DNA of 64,000 bases from Pseudomonadota bacterium (GTDB lineage Bacteria > Pseudomonadota > Gammaproteobacteria > Burkholderiales > Burkholderiaceae_B). The position numbers and the translations under genes were made by a program. Positions 48,918-59,800 of this stretch are shown here, in pieces. Where the stretch lies: positions 1 through 64,000 of the forward strand of contig JAEXOO010000035.1 in assembly GCA_023439305.1 (NCBI GenBank), given 5' to 3'. Below the pieces are notes generated by a model. That model made no database searches and had not been told where the DNA came from. It worked only from the letters and a program-made list of their open reading frames with translations. The number at the start of each line of letters is the position of its first letter. Position 1 is the stretch's first letter.

Positions 48918-49834
48918 GTCCCTCCATCGAATCCTCCGCCCTGCTGGATGCCCAGCAGGAACTGCAGACCGTGCGCGACCTGTTGCGCTGGTCCGTCACC
49001 CAGATGAACCGCTGCGGCGTGGCTTTCGGCCACGGCAGCGACAATGCCTGGGACGAGGCCGCTTACCTGCTGCTGCATACGCTGAACCTGCCGCTGGACA
49101 CGCTGGAACCCTACCTGGATGCCCGCGTGCTGCGCAGTGAGCGCGAACAGTACCTGACTCTGATCCAGCGCCGCTGCAACGAACGCCTGCCGGCCGCCTA
49201 CCTGACCGGCGAAGCCTGGCTTCAAGGCCACCGTTTTCGCGTCACCGCCGACACCATCGTGCCACGCTCACCGATCGCGGAGCTGCTGGCCGAACAATTA
49301 CACCCCTGGGTCTCCGACCCCGACGCGGTCTACAGCGCGCTGGACCTGTGTACCGGCACGGGCTGCCTGGCCATTCTGACCGCCCTGGCCTTTCCCCAGG
49401 CCCAAGTCGACGCGGTGGACCTGTCCGACGCCGCCCTGGCCGTAGCGCAATCGAATATCGAGGAGTTCGGCCTGAGCGAGCGCATCACCCTGCACAAGAG
49501 CGATCTGCTGGATCAGTTGCCCGACGCAGCCTACGATCTGATCGTCTGCAATCCTCCCTATGTGAACGAATCGTCCATGCAGACCTTGCCCCAGGAATAC
49601 GTGCATGAACCCCGGCTGGCACTGGCCGGCGGCGACGACGGCATGGATCTGGTGCGCCGCATTCTGGATGCAGCACCCGATTTTCTGACGCCGCAAGGCG
49701 TGCTGGTGCTGGAAATCGGCAACGAGTACGACCATTTCCTGGCGGCCTTTCCCGAGCTGGAGCCCGTCTGGCTTAGCACCGAAACAGCCGAGGACCAGAT
49801 TTTGCTGCTGACCCGGGAGCAACTGGCTCCGTGA
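48911..49834 (+). CDS. prmB: Ribosomal protein L3 glutamine methyltransferase
   Basis: A 307-residue methyltransferase of the PrmB/HemK type. SAM motif DLCTGTGC (about 145-152) and the Gln-binding NPPY (214-217). Length and N-terminal helical domain fit PrmB rather than PrmC. It methylates L3 during 50S assembly. Translation seems to start at TTG (48911), overlapping the dapE stop, so it is probably coupled; a later start cannot be excluded. Confidence 0.9.
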   Translation: MLSPSIESSALLDAQQELQTVRDLLRWSVTQMNRCGVAFGHGSDNAWDEAAYLLLHTLNLPLDTLEPYLDARVLRSEREQYLTLIQRRCNERLPAAYLTGEAWLQGHRFRVTADTIVPRSPIAELLAEQLHPWVSDPDAVYSALDLCTGTGCLAILTALAFPQAQVDAVDLSDAALAVAQSNIEEFGLSERITLHKSDLLDQLPDAAYDLIVCNPPYVNESSMQTLPQEYVHEPRLALAGGDDGMDLVRRILDAAPDFLTPQGVLVLEIGNEYDHFLAAFPELEPVWLSTETAEDQILLLTREQLAP

Positions 49835-51753
49835 TACGCGCAACTGGAATCACGCTGCGGCGCGGCGTCAAAGTACTGCTGGAAGACACTGAGTTCATCG
49901 TCAATCCGGGTGAGCGCCTGGGTATCGTGGGCAAGAACGGCGCCGGCAAATCCTCCTTGTTCGCTCTGCTTCAGGGCGAACTGGACCTGGACGCCGGCGA
50001 TCTGAGCATCCCCGATGCCTGGGAAGTGGCCAGCGTACGCCAGACCATTCCGGATCGCGACCGTCCTGCGCGCGAATTCGTGATTGACGGCGACGAGCGC
50101 CTGCGTGCGCTGCAGCAGGCGCGAGCCGATACGCCGGATTCGGATGGTCAGCGCATCGCCGAACTGGAAAATGCCCTCATCGAAGCCGATGCCTGGTCCG
50201 CTCCCTCTCGAGCCGAGCAATTGCTGGCCGGCCTGGGTTTCCGGCCTGATCAGTGGATGCTGCCCGTGCGCGAATTTTCCGGCGGCTGGCAAATGCGCCT
50301 GTCGCTGGCGCGCGCCCTGATGGCGCCCTCCGACCTGCTGCTGCTGGACGAGCCGACCAACCACCTGGACCTGGACGCCATGCTGTGGCTGGAGCGCTGG
50401 CTGGCCTCCTACCCCGGCACCGTGCTGCTGATCTCACACGACACCGAATTCCTGGATGCCGTAGCCCGTTCCATCCTGCATCTGGATCACGGCAAACTGG
50501 TCCGTTACAAGGGCGGCTACAACGACTTTCTGGCCCAGCGCGCCGAGCGCCTGCAACAAAGCCAGATCGCCTACGAACGCCAGACACGCGAAGCGGCGCG
50601 CCTGCAAGGCTTCATCGACCGCTTCAAGGCGCAGGCCACCAAGGCCAAGCAGGCGCAAAGCCGCGTCAAAGCCCTGGCCCGCATGCAGACGCTGGCTCCG
50701 CTGCGAGTAGAGTCGGGCGTCTCCATACGGCTGCCCTCGCCTGAATACACACCCGATCCGCTGTTGACGCTGGAACAAGCCGACCTGGGCTACCCGGACC
50801 GCCCGGCCCCCATCCTGAGCCAAGTGCGCCTGATGGTGCGCGGCGGTGCTCGCGTGGGCATATTGGGCATGAACGGCGCAGGCAAATCCACACTGGTCAA
50901 GACACTGGCGGGCAAGCTCGCTCCCATCAAAGGCGAGCGCCTGGAGTCCAAAGGCCTGGCCATCGGCTACTTTGCCCAGCACCAGCTTGACTCCATCGAC
51001 CCCGATGCCACCCCGCTGCAGCATCTGGCTCGGCTGGCGCCCGACACCCGCGAACAGGAGCTACGCAATTACCTGGGCTCCTTCGGCTTCAGCGGCGACA
51101 TGGCATCCAGCGTCACGGCGCCGTTTTCAGGCGGGGAAAAAGCGCGCCTGGCCCTGGCCCTGATCGTCTGGCAAAAACCCAATCTGCTGCTGCTGGATGA
51201 GCCGACCAACCACCTGGATGTGGACACTCGCGAGGCCCTGGCCGACGCGCTGGCCGACTACGGCGGCAGTGTGCTGCTGGTCTCGCACGATCGCCATTTG
51301 CTGCGCTCGACGGTGGATTCGTTCTGGATCGTGGCCGATGGCCAAATGCAGGAATTCGACGGCGACCTGGAAGACTACCGCGATTGGCTGCTGGCGCGCA
51401 GCGCCCAGGCGCGCTCCGAAGCTCGCCAGGAAACGCGCTCCGAAGGCGGCGACATCGTGGACCGCAAGGCCCAGCGACGCCTGGAAGCCGAGCTGCGCCA
51501 GCGCCAGGCTTTGCAGCGCAAGCCGCTGGAAGTCCGGCTGAAAAAAGTAGAGGCGGCCATGGACAAGGCCGGCGCCCGGCTGCAGGAGCTGGATACCTTG
51601 ATGCAGGACCCGGATTTTTATTCGGATGCCTACAAAGACCAGCGTCCCACCCTGATGGCCGAGCACGGCGAGCTCAGCAAAGAGCGCGACACCCTGGACG
51701 AAGAATGGCTGGAGCTGCAAGAAGCGATCGAAGCGATCAACAGCCAGGATTAA
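49831..51753 (+). CDS. ABC-F ATPase (YheS/Uup type)
   Basis: A 640-residue protein with two ABC domains and no membrane part. Walker A sites GKNGAGKSS (about 34-42) and GMNGAGKST (about 346-354); signatures FSGGWQMRLSLARAL and FSGGEKARLALAL; an interdomain linker with charged helix (QATKAKQAQSRVKALARMQ) and a C-terminal coiled coil (about 530-630). ABC-F proteins act on the ribosome. GTG start overlaps the prmB stop (GTGA). Confidence 0.9.
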   Translation: MIRATGITLRRGVKVLLEDTEFIVNPGERLGIVGKNGAGKSSLFALLQGELDLDAGDLSIPDAWEVASVRQTIPDRDRPAREFVIDGDERLRALQQARADTPDSDGQRIAELENALIEADAWSAPSRAEQLLAGLGFRPDQWMLPVREFSGGWQMRLSLARALMAPSDLLLLDEPTNHLDLDAMLWLERWLASYPGTVLLISHDTEFLDAVARSILHLDHGKLVRYKGGYNDFLAQRAERLQQSQIAYERQTREAARLQGFIDRFKAQATKAKQAQSRVKALARMQTLAPLRVESGVSIRLPSPEYTPDPLLTLEQADLGYPDRPAPILSQVRLMVRGGARVGILGMNGAGKSTLVKTLAGKLAPIKGERLESKGLAIGYFAQHQLDSIDPDATPLQHLARLAPDTREQELRNYLGSFGFSGDMASSVTAPFSGGEKARLALALIVWQKPNLLLLDEPTNHLDVDTREALADALADYGGSVLLVSHDRHLLRSTVDSFWIVADGQMQEFDGDLEDYRDWLLARSAQARSEARQETRSEGGDIVDRKAQRRLEAELRQRQALQRKPLEVRLKKVEAAMDKAGARLQELDTLMQDPDFYSDAYKDQRPTLMAEHGELSKERDTLDEEWLELQEAIEAINSQD

Positions 51754-51756
51754 CAC

Positions 51757-51788
51757 CAGGCCGGGACATCCGTCCCGGCCTGTTTTTT
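51757..51788 (+). terminator. Terminator after the dapD-abcF operon
   Basis: CAGGCCGGGAC pairs with GTCCCGGCCTG around ATCC, followed by six T. Confidence 0.85.
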
Positions 51789-51789
51789 G

Positions 51790-53028
51790 CTAGGCCGTTT
51801 TCTCGCCGCTGATCTGCGTGCGGCGGACCTCGGTGATATACATAATGATGAGCGACACCCAGACCACGCCGTAAAGCAGCATGAAATTACTGGAGCGTAT
51901 GCCCAGCCACTCCAGCTCCAGCCCGAATAGCAGCGGCAGCAAGAAGCCGCCCAGGCCGCCCGCCAGGCCCACAATACCGGACACCACGCCCATATTGTCG
52001 GGAAAGTCGTCAGCCACGTACTTGAATGTCGAGGCCATGCCGAAGGCAAAGCTCATGCCCAGTATGAACAGCAGAATGGTGAACAGCCACAAGGGCAGAT
52101 AGATGTGCAGGTCCAAGAAGCCGTCAATGGTCTTGATGCTCATGGTGGTGTCCGGGTACGACAGGATAAACAGGCAGATCCACGCTACCCACAGGCACCA
52201 CCACGTGGTGCTGTGCGCGCCGAAGCGATCAGCCAGCACGCCCCCCAGCGCCCGTAACACGGAACCGGGCAGGGAAAAACCCGCCGCCAGCCCGGCCGCC
52301 GCCGCTATGCCCAGGCTGTACTCATCCTTCATGTACTGCGGTATCCACAGCGACAGGGCCGTGAAGCCGCCGAAGGTGATCGAATAATACTGGCAGTAAC
52401 GCCATACCTTGGGATTGCGCAGGACCTGGAACTGCGACAACACGCTGCCGCTCCTCTTGCCGGCCCCTGGGTCCGGGGCGGAAGCCATCCAGAACACCAC
52501 GGCCGTGATCAGCAGCAGCACGGCGTAGATGCGCGGCACCATGCGCCAGCCGAACTGATCCAGCAGCACCGGCGTCACGAATAGGTTGACCGCCGCCCCT
52601 ACCGTGCCGGCGCCGAAAAAACCCATGGCGAAGCCCCGCCGCGCGGGCGGGAAAAAACGGGCGACATACGGCGTCCCCACGGCGAACGACGCCCCCACCA
52701 GGCCCAGAAACAGACCAATCAAGAGGAACTGCCACAGCGCCTGCGCGTAAGTCACCAGGAAGACCGGCACCGCGCACAGCACCAGCAGAATCGTCATGAC
52801 GACACGTCCGCCGAACCGATCCGTCCACATGCCCAGCGGCAGGCGGAACACGGCTCCCGTCAGCACCGGGGTGGAGGTCAACAGACCGAACTCGAAGGCG
52901 CTCAGGCCCAGCTCTTCGCGAATGGGGATTCCCAGTACGCCGAACATCATCCAGACAACAAAACACACCATGAAGGCAAAGGTGCTGGCATACAGCACCG
53001 AATAGGCCTTGGGCAGCGGCTGATCCAT
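51790..53028 (-). CDS. narK: Nitrate/nitrite transporter of the NarK (NNP) family
   Basis: A 412-residue, 12-helix major facilitator. NNP signatures: VVWMMFGVLGIPIREELGLS, then FFGAGTVGAAVNLFVTP and FKYVADDFPDNMGVVSGIVGLAGGLGGF. It imports nitrate by proton symport or exchanges it for nitrite. As last gene of the nar operon, 50 bp after ppiC, it is unusually placed: narK normally precedes narG. It reads like the NarK1 branch, but subtype is uncertain. Confidence 0.92.
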   Translation of the reverse strand: MDQPLPKAYSVLYASTFAFMVCFVVWMMFGVLGIPIREELGLSAFEFGLLTSTPVLTGAVFRLPLGMWTDRFGGRVVMTILLVLCAVPVFLVTYAQALWQFLLIGLFLGLVGASFAVGTPYVARFFPPARRGFAMGFFGAGTVGAAVNLFVTPVLLDQFGWRMVPRIYAVLLLITAVVFWMASAPDPGAGKRSGSVLSQFQVLRNPKVWRYCQYYSITFGGFTALSLWIPQYMKDEYSLGIAAAAGLAAGFSLPGSVLRALGGVLADRFGAHSTTWWCLWVAWICLFILSYPDTTMSIKTIDGFLDLHIYLPLWLFTILLFILGMSFAFGMASTFKYVADDFPDNMGVVSGIVGLAGGLGGFLLPLLFGLELEWLGIRSSNFMLLYGVVWVSLIIMYITEVRRTQISGEKTA

Positions 53029-53078
53029 GCGAACTCCCTAGCGATATGGTCGAGAGGCCCCCCCAGCGGGAGGTCGGG

Positions 53079-53822
53079 TTACTGCACCAGTGGTGAATCG
53101 GCCCCTTGCATGGCAATGCCCTGGATACGCGCCTGCCCTACCAGCCATTGCAAATACTGGGCCTGCGCCCGCCGCCGGCTGGCGGCTTCCAGCCAGGCCG
53201 CAATCCGGGGCTGCATGGTCTCGAAAGGACTGGGCGAACCCTCTTCTTTGTGGCCGATACGCACAATATGGAAGCCGTGTCGCGTATCGACCAGGCCCGG
53301 CGCCAAGGCTTGAGGCTCCAGCCGGAACACGGCCTGTTCGAACTCGGGCGCCGCCTCGCCTCGCCGCAGCACGCCCAGATAGCCGCCTCCCGCCCCCGAC
53401 GGACAGTTGGAGTATTGGCGGGCGCTCTGGGCGAAGTCCGCCCCTCCCGCCAGCAGTTCATTCAGTACCGTGACCGCGCGTTCGCGCAACAAGCGCGGAT
53501 CCAGACGCGGCGTCAGCTGGAACAGAATATGGCTGAGCTCCACACTGTCTCCTTCCACGAACTGATCCAGATGCTGCTCGTAATAGCGCCGGCAGCTCGG
53601 CTCGTCGGCCTGGGGCGTACTGACCTCCCGATCCAGCACTGCTTGCAAGGCCTGCTCCGAACCAGAGTCGTCCATGCCCAGCTCGGCTGCGCGCTGACGC
53701 AGCAGCTCGCGCAGTGTCAGCTCCTGAGCGGCGCTCATCATGGGATCTTCCGCGTCCTGGTGACGTTCCAGCTCCTCCTCGACGTCCGCCTCGGTGATGA
53801 CATGGTGATTGATGGTGATCAT
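53079..53822 (-). CDS. PpiC-type (parvulin) peptidyl-prolyl isomerase of the nar operon
   Basis: A 247-residue protein with a parvulin domain at about 118-215: VELSHILFQLTPR, GGADFAQSARQYSNCPSGAGGGYLGVLRRGE and GFHIVRI. No signal peptide, so it acts in the cytoplasm. Parvulins of this type follow narI in several denitrifiers and are thought to aid nitrate reductase assembly. The ATG at 53822 with AGAGAGGA is preferred. Gap to narI is 13 bp. Confidence 0.88.
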   Translation of the reverse strand: MITINHHVITEADVEEELERHQDAEDPMMSAAQELTLRELLRQRAAELGMDDSGSEQALQAVLDREVSTPQADEPSCRRYYEQHLDQFVEGDSVELSHILFQLTPRLDPRLLRERAVTVLNELLAGGADFAQSARQYSNCPSGAGGGYLGVLRRGEAAPEFEQAVFRLEPQALAPGLVDTRHGFHIVRIGHKEEGSPSPFETMQPRIAAWLEAASRRRAQAQYLQWLVGQARIQGIAMQGADSPLVQ

Positions 53823-53835
53823 GGGCGGTCCTCTC

Positions 53836-54522
53836 TCAGCGCGAACGTACCAGTTGCCAGGCGCGGCCCAGATAGGCCAGCGAGCCAAAGCCGCTCCAGA
53901 CATGGACCAGGCGGGTGAATGGAAAGATCACGAACAAGGTCATGCCCAGCACCATGTGCGCCTGATAGACCAGCGGCACGCCTTTCATGATGTCGGCCGT
54001 GCCGCTGCGAAAGGTCACGATGTGCTGCGCCCAGTCGCCCAATTGCACCATCAGCGCACCGTCCTCGTGTTGCCGCGAGGTCAGGATGGACAGCAACCCC
54101 AGCGACAGCACGATCAGTATCCACAGCAGCGTCAACCAATCCGAAAAACGCGACGTCGCCCGCAGGCGCGGCTCGGACCAACGCCGCCAAAGCAGCAGCA
54201 ACAGCCCCGCCAGGCAGATCAGTCCCAGGACAGCGCCCACTACGATGGCCATGGACTGCTTGAAGGCCGTCGAGATGCCAAAGGCGTGGTACACCCAAGG
54301 CGGTGTCAACAGCCCCACCAAATGAGTAAAAAACAAAGAGATGATGCCGATGTGGAACAGATTGCTGCCCCAGCGCAGCGTGCCATGTTTCAATAGCTGC
54401 GATGAATCGCTCTTCCAGCCATACTGGCCCCGATCAAAGCGCAGCAAGCTGCCCAGCAGAAAGACGGCCAGGGCGATATAGGGATAGACGGCGAAGAAAA
54501 AGGAATGCAGGTAGTCAGCCAT
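53836..54522 (-). CDS. narI: Respiratory nitrate reductase gamma subunit
   Basis: A 228-residue membrane cytochrome b with five helices. It reads FFFAVYPYIALAVFLLGSLLRF at the start, GSNLFHIGIISLFFTHLVGL and later QAHMVLGMTLFVIFPFTRLVHVWS; these His residues ligate two hemes. NarI takes electrons from quinol and anchors NarGH. The ATG at 54522 has AGGAG and overlaps narJ by 8 bases. Confidence 0.94.
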   Translation of the reverse strand: MADYLHSFFFAVYPYIALAVFLLGSLLRFDRGQYGWKSDSSQLLKHGTLRWGSNLFHIGIISLFFTHLVGLLTPPWVYHAFGISTAFKQSMAIVVGAVLGLICLAGLLLLLWRRWSEPRLRATSRFSDWLTLLWILIVLSLGLLSILTSRQHEDGALMVQLGDWAQHIVTFRSGTADIMKGVPLVYQAHMVLGMTLFVIFPFTRLVHVWSGFGSLAYLGRAWQLVRSR

Positions 54523-55234
54523 GATGCTCTCCTTCGGAACGGAATCCCGAATCGGGCCGGCCTTCCTGGCGACGCGGATCACGGGCGTAAATTTGCACAG
54601 GCTGGGGCTGCCCATTCATCTGGCGCAGCATGGCTTGCGGACCGCCAGCCTGCGGGCCGAACTCCACTGGGCTTTCCTCGAACTCGCCCTCGGCCGGTTC
54701 GGCCAAGGGCTGGGCGGCGACGTCGGACAGGCTGCACAGCAATTCAAATACACAGGCGTACGGGCTGCCCGCCTGTGCCAGCTTGTCGGCCAGTCGCGCC
54801 AACACGTGGACGGCATCGCCTAGCAAGCGACGCGCCTCGGCTGCGGGAATACGCGCCAGGAACTCCAGAAACAGCGGCACATAGTCCGGCAGCTCGGCAG
54901 GGTCCGGCTCCAGCCCATGGGCCAGGTATTCCTGGCGCAAATCCACCATGGCCGGCCCGCGATCGCGGGACTGCCCATGAATATGCTCAAACAGATGCAG
55001 GGAATGGCTGGGCCGACTGTCGAAAGTCTCGACATAGCGCTCCTGCAATTCAATCAGATCGCCTCCCTGTTCCAGCCAGTCCAGCAAGGGGGCCAGTTGC
55101 TGCGCACGAGAAGGCGGCAACGCCGCGCGGATCTGACTCAGTTCCGCCAGCCATGGCTGGCGCGGATAGGACAGCAGCAAAGCGCTGGCGGCATACAGCT
55201 CGGACTCCGTATCCATCAAGGCGGAAGTGCTCAT
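54515..55234 (-). CDS. narJ: Nitrate reductase assembly chaperone
   Basis: A 239-residue soluble protein of the NarJ/TorD fold: LYAASALLLSYPRQPWLAEL, then LQERYVETFDSRPSHSLHLFEHIHGQSRDRG, the hallmark phrase, and DYVPLFLEFLA. It binds apo-NarG and coordinates cofactor insertion and membrane attachment. The ATG at 55234 has AGGAGGT and overlaps the narH stop by 4 bases. Confidence 0.94.
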   Translation of the reverse strand: MSTSALMDTESELYAASALLLSYPRQPWLAELSQIRAALPPSRAQQLAPLLDWLEQGGDLIELQERYVETFDSRPSHSLHLFEHIHGQSRDRGPAMVDLRQEYLAHGLEPDPAELPDYVPLFLEFLARIPAAEARRLLGDAVHVLARLADKLAQAGSPYACVFELLCSLSDVAAQPLAEPAEGEFEESPVEFGPQAGGPQAMLRQMNGQPQPVQIYARDPRRQEGRPDSGFRSEGEHHG

Positions 55235-56796
55235 GACTGCACCTCCTGGCCGGGCCGCTCGATCTGCATGAACACCACTTTGCGCTCGGCAGGTTTGGCC
55301 GCCGGGCTGCCGAACAGCGACTGAGGACGCGTCGTGCTTTCCGGGGAGCAGCCATTGCCGAAGGAAAAGCCGCAACTGCCCTTCAAGTCGTACGCGTTCT
55401 CGGCGTATTCGCGATGCGACGTCGGGATGACAAAACGGTCCTCGTAATTGGCGATAGCCAGATAGCGGTACATTTCCTGAACCTGGGCCACGCTCAGGCC
55501 GACCTGCTCCAAAATGGCCGGCCGTTCCTCGCCGTCTACGGTGCGCGCCCGCATGAAGGCGCGCATGGCCAACAGACGTTCCAGCGCCAAGGCCACGGGC
55601 GCTTCATCGCCGGCAGTCAGCATATTGGCCAGATAGCGCAAGGGAATACGCAATGACTTCACATCCGGCAACTCCCCGAAACTGCCTATATGGCCGCTGT
55701 TGGCGGCCGCCTGGATCGGCGAGAGCGGCGGCACATACCAGACCATGGGCAGTGTTCGGTATTCCGGGTGCAGCGGAAAGGCGATCTTCCACTGCACGGC
55801 CATTTTGTAGGTCGGCGAGGCGCGCGCCGCCGTCAGCCAGTCCTGCGGCACGCCGTCCGCCAGAGCCTGACGTATGACGTCGGGATCCTCCGGGTCCAGA
55901 AACACATCCAACTGCGCCTGGTACAGATCACGCTCCTGCGCCACCGAGGCCGCCTGTTCGATGCGGTCCGCGTCATACAGCAGCACGCCCAGATAGCGGA
56001 TGCGTCCCACACAGGTTTCTGAACAGATGGTAGGTTGGCCGGCTTCGATGCGCGGATAGCAGAAAATACATTTTTCCGCCTTGCCGCTGTGCCAGTTGTA
56101 GTAGATCTTCTTGTAGGGGCAGCCCGATACGCACATGCGCCAGCCTCGGCACTTGTTCTGATCCACCAGCACGATGCCGTCTTCCTCGCGCTTATAGATC
56201 GACCCTGACGGACAACTGGCCACGCAGCTGGGATTCAGACAGTGCTCGCACAGGCGCGGCAAATACATCATGAAGGTGTTTTCAAACTGGCCGTAGATGT
56301 CTTTCTGCACGTCCTCGAAGTTGTAGTCCTTGGACCGCTTGGCGAACTCGCCGCCCAGGATTTCCTCCCAGTTCGGCCCCCATTCGATCTTTTCCATGCG
56401 CTGCCCGGTGATCAAGGAACGCGGCCTTGCCGTGGGCGCCGCACGCAGCTCGGGCGCGGATTGCAGGTGGTCGTAATCGAAAGTGAAGGGTTCGTAGTAG
56501 TCGTCGATCTCGGGCAGGTTGGGGTTGGCAAAAATACGCGAAAGCAGCTTGAGCTTGCCGCCCTGGCGCGGTTCTATCTTGCCGCTGGGCAGGCGGCGCC
56601 AGCCGCCGTTCCAGTGATTCTGGTTTTCCCAATCCTTGGGGTAGCCTATGCCCGGCTTGGTTTCCACATTGTTGAACCAGGCATATTCCATGCCCTCGCG
56701 GGAGGTCCACACATTCTTGCAGGTGACCGAACAGGTATGACAGCCAATGCACTTGTCCAGGTTCAGCACCATGGCGATCTGAGCGCGTACTTTCAT
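55231..56796 (-). CDS. narH: Respiratory nitrate reductase beta subunit
   Basis: A 521-residue iron-sulfur protein. Cluster motifs: CIGCHTCSVTCK (Cys16-26), CEHCLNPSCVASCP, CRGWRMCVSGCP and CIFCYPRIE with later CSETC, giving one 3Fe-4S (the Trp replaces a Cys) and three 4Fe-4S clusters. It passes electrons from NarI to NarG at the inner face of the membrane. The ATG at 56796 lies 10 bp after narG. Confidence 0.96.
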   Translation of the reverse strand: MKVRAQIAMVLNLDKCIGCHTCSVTCKNVWTSREGMEYAWFNNVETKPGIGYPKDWENQNHWNGGWRRLPSGKIEPRQGGKLKLLSRIFANPNLPEIDDYYEPFTFDYDHLQSAPELRAAPTARPRSLITGQRMEKIEWGPNWEEILGGEFAKRSKDYNFEDVQKDIYGQFENTFMMYLPRLCEHCLNPSCVASCPSGSIYKREEDGIVLVDQNKCRGWRMCVSGCPYKKIYYNWHSGKAEKCIFCYPRIEAGQPTICSETCVGRIRYLGVLLYDADRIEQAASVAQERDLYQAQLDVFLDPEDPDVIRQALADGVPQDWLTAARASPTYKMAVQWKIAFPLHPEYRTLPMVWYVPPLSPIQAAANSGHIGSFGELPDVKSLRIPLRYLANMLTAGDEAPVALALERLLAMRAFMRARTVDGEERPAILEQVGLSVAQVQEMYRYLAIANYEDRFVIPTSHREYAENAYDLKGSCGFSFGNGCSPESTTRPQSLFGSPAAKPAERKVVFMQIERPGQEVQS

Positions 56797-56806
56797 GCCC
56801 CACTCC

Positions 56807-59800
56807 TTATGCGGAAACAGAGGATGGGGGAGCGTCGCTGCGTTCGCCCTCCAGCCAGTCGATACGGGCCATCTTGCGCACGATGACAAACTCGTCGCGA
56901 TTCGAACCCACGGTGCCGTAGTAGTTCAGGCCGTAAGACAACTGCGCATAGCCCCCTATCATGTGCGTGGGCTTGAGCACCGCGCGCGTGACCGAATTGT
57001 GTATGCCGCCCCGCGTGCCGGTGATCTCCGAACCCGGCATGTTCACGATCTTTTCCTGGGCGTGATACATCATGGTCATGCCTTCGGGCACGCGTTGACT
57101 GACCACCGCGCGCGCCACCAGGGCGCCGTTGACATTGAAGGCCTCGATCCAGTCGTTGTCCGCAATGCCGGCGCGAGCGGCATCTTTTTCGGACATCCAG
57201 ATGATGGGCCCGCCGCGAGAGAGCGACAGCATGATCAGATTGTCGGTATAGGTGGAATGGATCCCCCACTTCTGGTGCGGCGTAATGAAGTTCAGCACCA
57301 CGGTCTTGTGGCCGTTGTCATGAACGCCCGCCAGGGGCTGCACGGACTTGGTATCCACAGGAGGGCGATACACGCACAGACCTTCGCCAAAAGCACGCAT
57401 CCAGGCATGATCCTGGTAGAGTTGCTGACGGCCCGTCAGGGTACGCCAGGGAATCAGCTCGTGCACATTGGTATAGCCCGCGTTGTAACTGACCTTGTCG
57501 GACTCCAGCCCTGACCAGGTCGGCGAGGAGATGATCTTGCGCGGCTGGGCCAGCAGATCCCGGAAGCGAATCTTTTCATGCTCGCGCGGCAAGGCCAGGT
57601 GCTCATGATCGCGGCCCGTCACCTGCGACAGGGCGCGCCAGGCCTTTACCGCCACTTCGCCATTGGTTTCGGGCGCCAGCATCAAGATAGCCTCGGCTGC
57701 ATCGATATCGCTGTCCATGCGCGGCAGGCCGTGACTGTCGCCGTTCTCCTGGACGGCCTGGTTCAACTGGGCCAGCAGATCACATTCACGCTCCGCGGGC
57801 CAGTTGATGCCTTTGCCGCCCACTCCCAGCTTGCGAGTCAGCGGCCCCAGGCTGGTGAACTGTTCGTACAGCTGGCCGTACCGGCGCTCCACCACCGCCA
57901 TCGAAGGCGCCGTCTTGCCGGGCTGGAAGTCGACCTCACCGCGTTTCCAGTCCTTGACGCCGTGCGGATCGCCCAGCTCCAGCGGCGTGTCGTGCTGCAA
58001 AGGCGTCAGCACCAGGTCATGGGCTACGGGCAATTCCGTGCGGGCCAGGCGCGTAAAGGCCTTCGCGATGCCCTTGTAGATCTCCCAATCGCTGCGCGAC
58101 TCCCACACCGGGTCCACGGCCGCCGAGAGCGGGTGGATGAAAGGATGCATATCCGACGTATTAAGATCGTTTTTTTCATACCAGGTCGCCGTGGGCAAGA
58201 CCACGTCCGAATACACACAGGTCGTAGACATGCGAAAATCCAGCGTCACCAGCAGATCCAGCTTGCCGCGCGGCGCGTCGTCATGCCAGGCGACCTCCTG
58301 CGGCTTCTCGCCGCCCGTCTCGCCCAGATCCTTGCCCTGCACGCCGTGCTCGGTTCCCAGCAAATGCTTCAGAAAATACTCATGTCCCTTGCCGGACGAG
58401 CCCAACAGGTTCGAGCGCCAGACAAACAGATTGCGCGGATAATTGTTCGGATGGTCGGGATCTTCGCAGGCGAATTTAAGGCGGCCGCTGCGCAAGGCCT
58501 CTGTCGCGTAGGCCACAGGGTCCTGGCCGGCTTGCTGGGCGGCTCGCACCACCTCCAGCGGGTTTTCGTGCAGTTGCGGCGCTGACGGCAGCCAGCCCAT
58601 GCGTTCCGCCCGCACGTTGTAGTCGATGAAGCTGCCGCTGAACTGGCTCGCGTCGGCCAGCGGCGACAGAATGTCGTCCACCTTCAGGGATTCGTACCGC
58701 CACTGGTCGGTGTGCGCATAAAAGAACGATGTGCCGTTCATGTGGCGCGGCGGGCGGCACCAGTCCAGCCCGAATGCCACGGTGGACCAGCCAGTCTGGG
58801 GCCTGAGCTTTTCCTGTCCCACGTAATGGCACCAGCCGCCCCCCGACTGGCCCACGCAGCCGCACATCACCACCAGATTGATAATGCCCCGATAGGCCAT
58901 GTCCATGTGATACCAGTGATTCAAGCCTGCTCCCAGGATGATCATGGACTTACCCTGCGTCTTGTCGGCATTGTCGGCGAATTGGCGCGCCACCGTGATC
59001 ACATCCTCGCGCCGCACCCCGGTGATGCGCTCCTGCCAAGCGGGCGTGTACGGCACATCGTCATCATAGGACGTGGCCACATTGCCGCCGCCCAGCCCAC
59101 GATCCAGGCCGTAGTTGGCCATCAGCAGGTCATATACCGTCACCACCAACGCCGGACCTTCGCGGGTCTGTACTTGCCGTGCGGCCATATTGCGCACCTG
59201 CACTTCGGCATGCTCCGTCCCCTGGAAATAATCGTGCTGACGCGCGCCGAAGTACGGAAAGGCCACCGGCACGACATCGGACGGTCCGCCGACCAGCGTC
59301 AGGCGCAAGTCGACGTCCTGCCCATCGGCATCCTTGCTGTCCAGATTCCACTTGCCCAGGTCGCCGCCCTCTTTCTGACCCCAGCGAAAACCGATGGAGC
59401 CGCGCGGCGCCACCAATCGGTCGCTGCCCTCGTCAAAGGCCACGGGCTTCCAGTCCGGATTGTTATCCTGGCCCAGATTGCCGTCGAAATCGCCGGCGCG
59501 CAGAAATCGTTCAGGCACATAGCGTCCATCCTGTTCGACCAGGCGCACCAGAAAAGGCATGTCCGAATAGCGTTTGCAGTAGTCGCGGAAATACGCGCTG
59601 GCCCCGCCCAAATGGAATTCCTTCAGGATGACGTGGCCCATGGCCAGCGCCAGCGCCGCATCCGTACCCTGCTTGGGATGCAGCCAGATATCGCCGAACT
59701 TGGCCCCTTCCGCATAATCCGGAAACACAGACACGATCTTGGCGCCGCGGTAGCGCGCCTCGACCATGAAGTGCGCATCGGGCGTGCGGGTCTGGGGCAC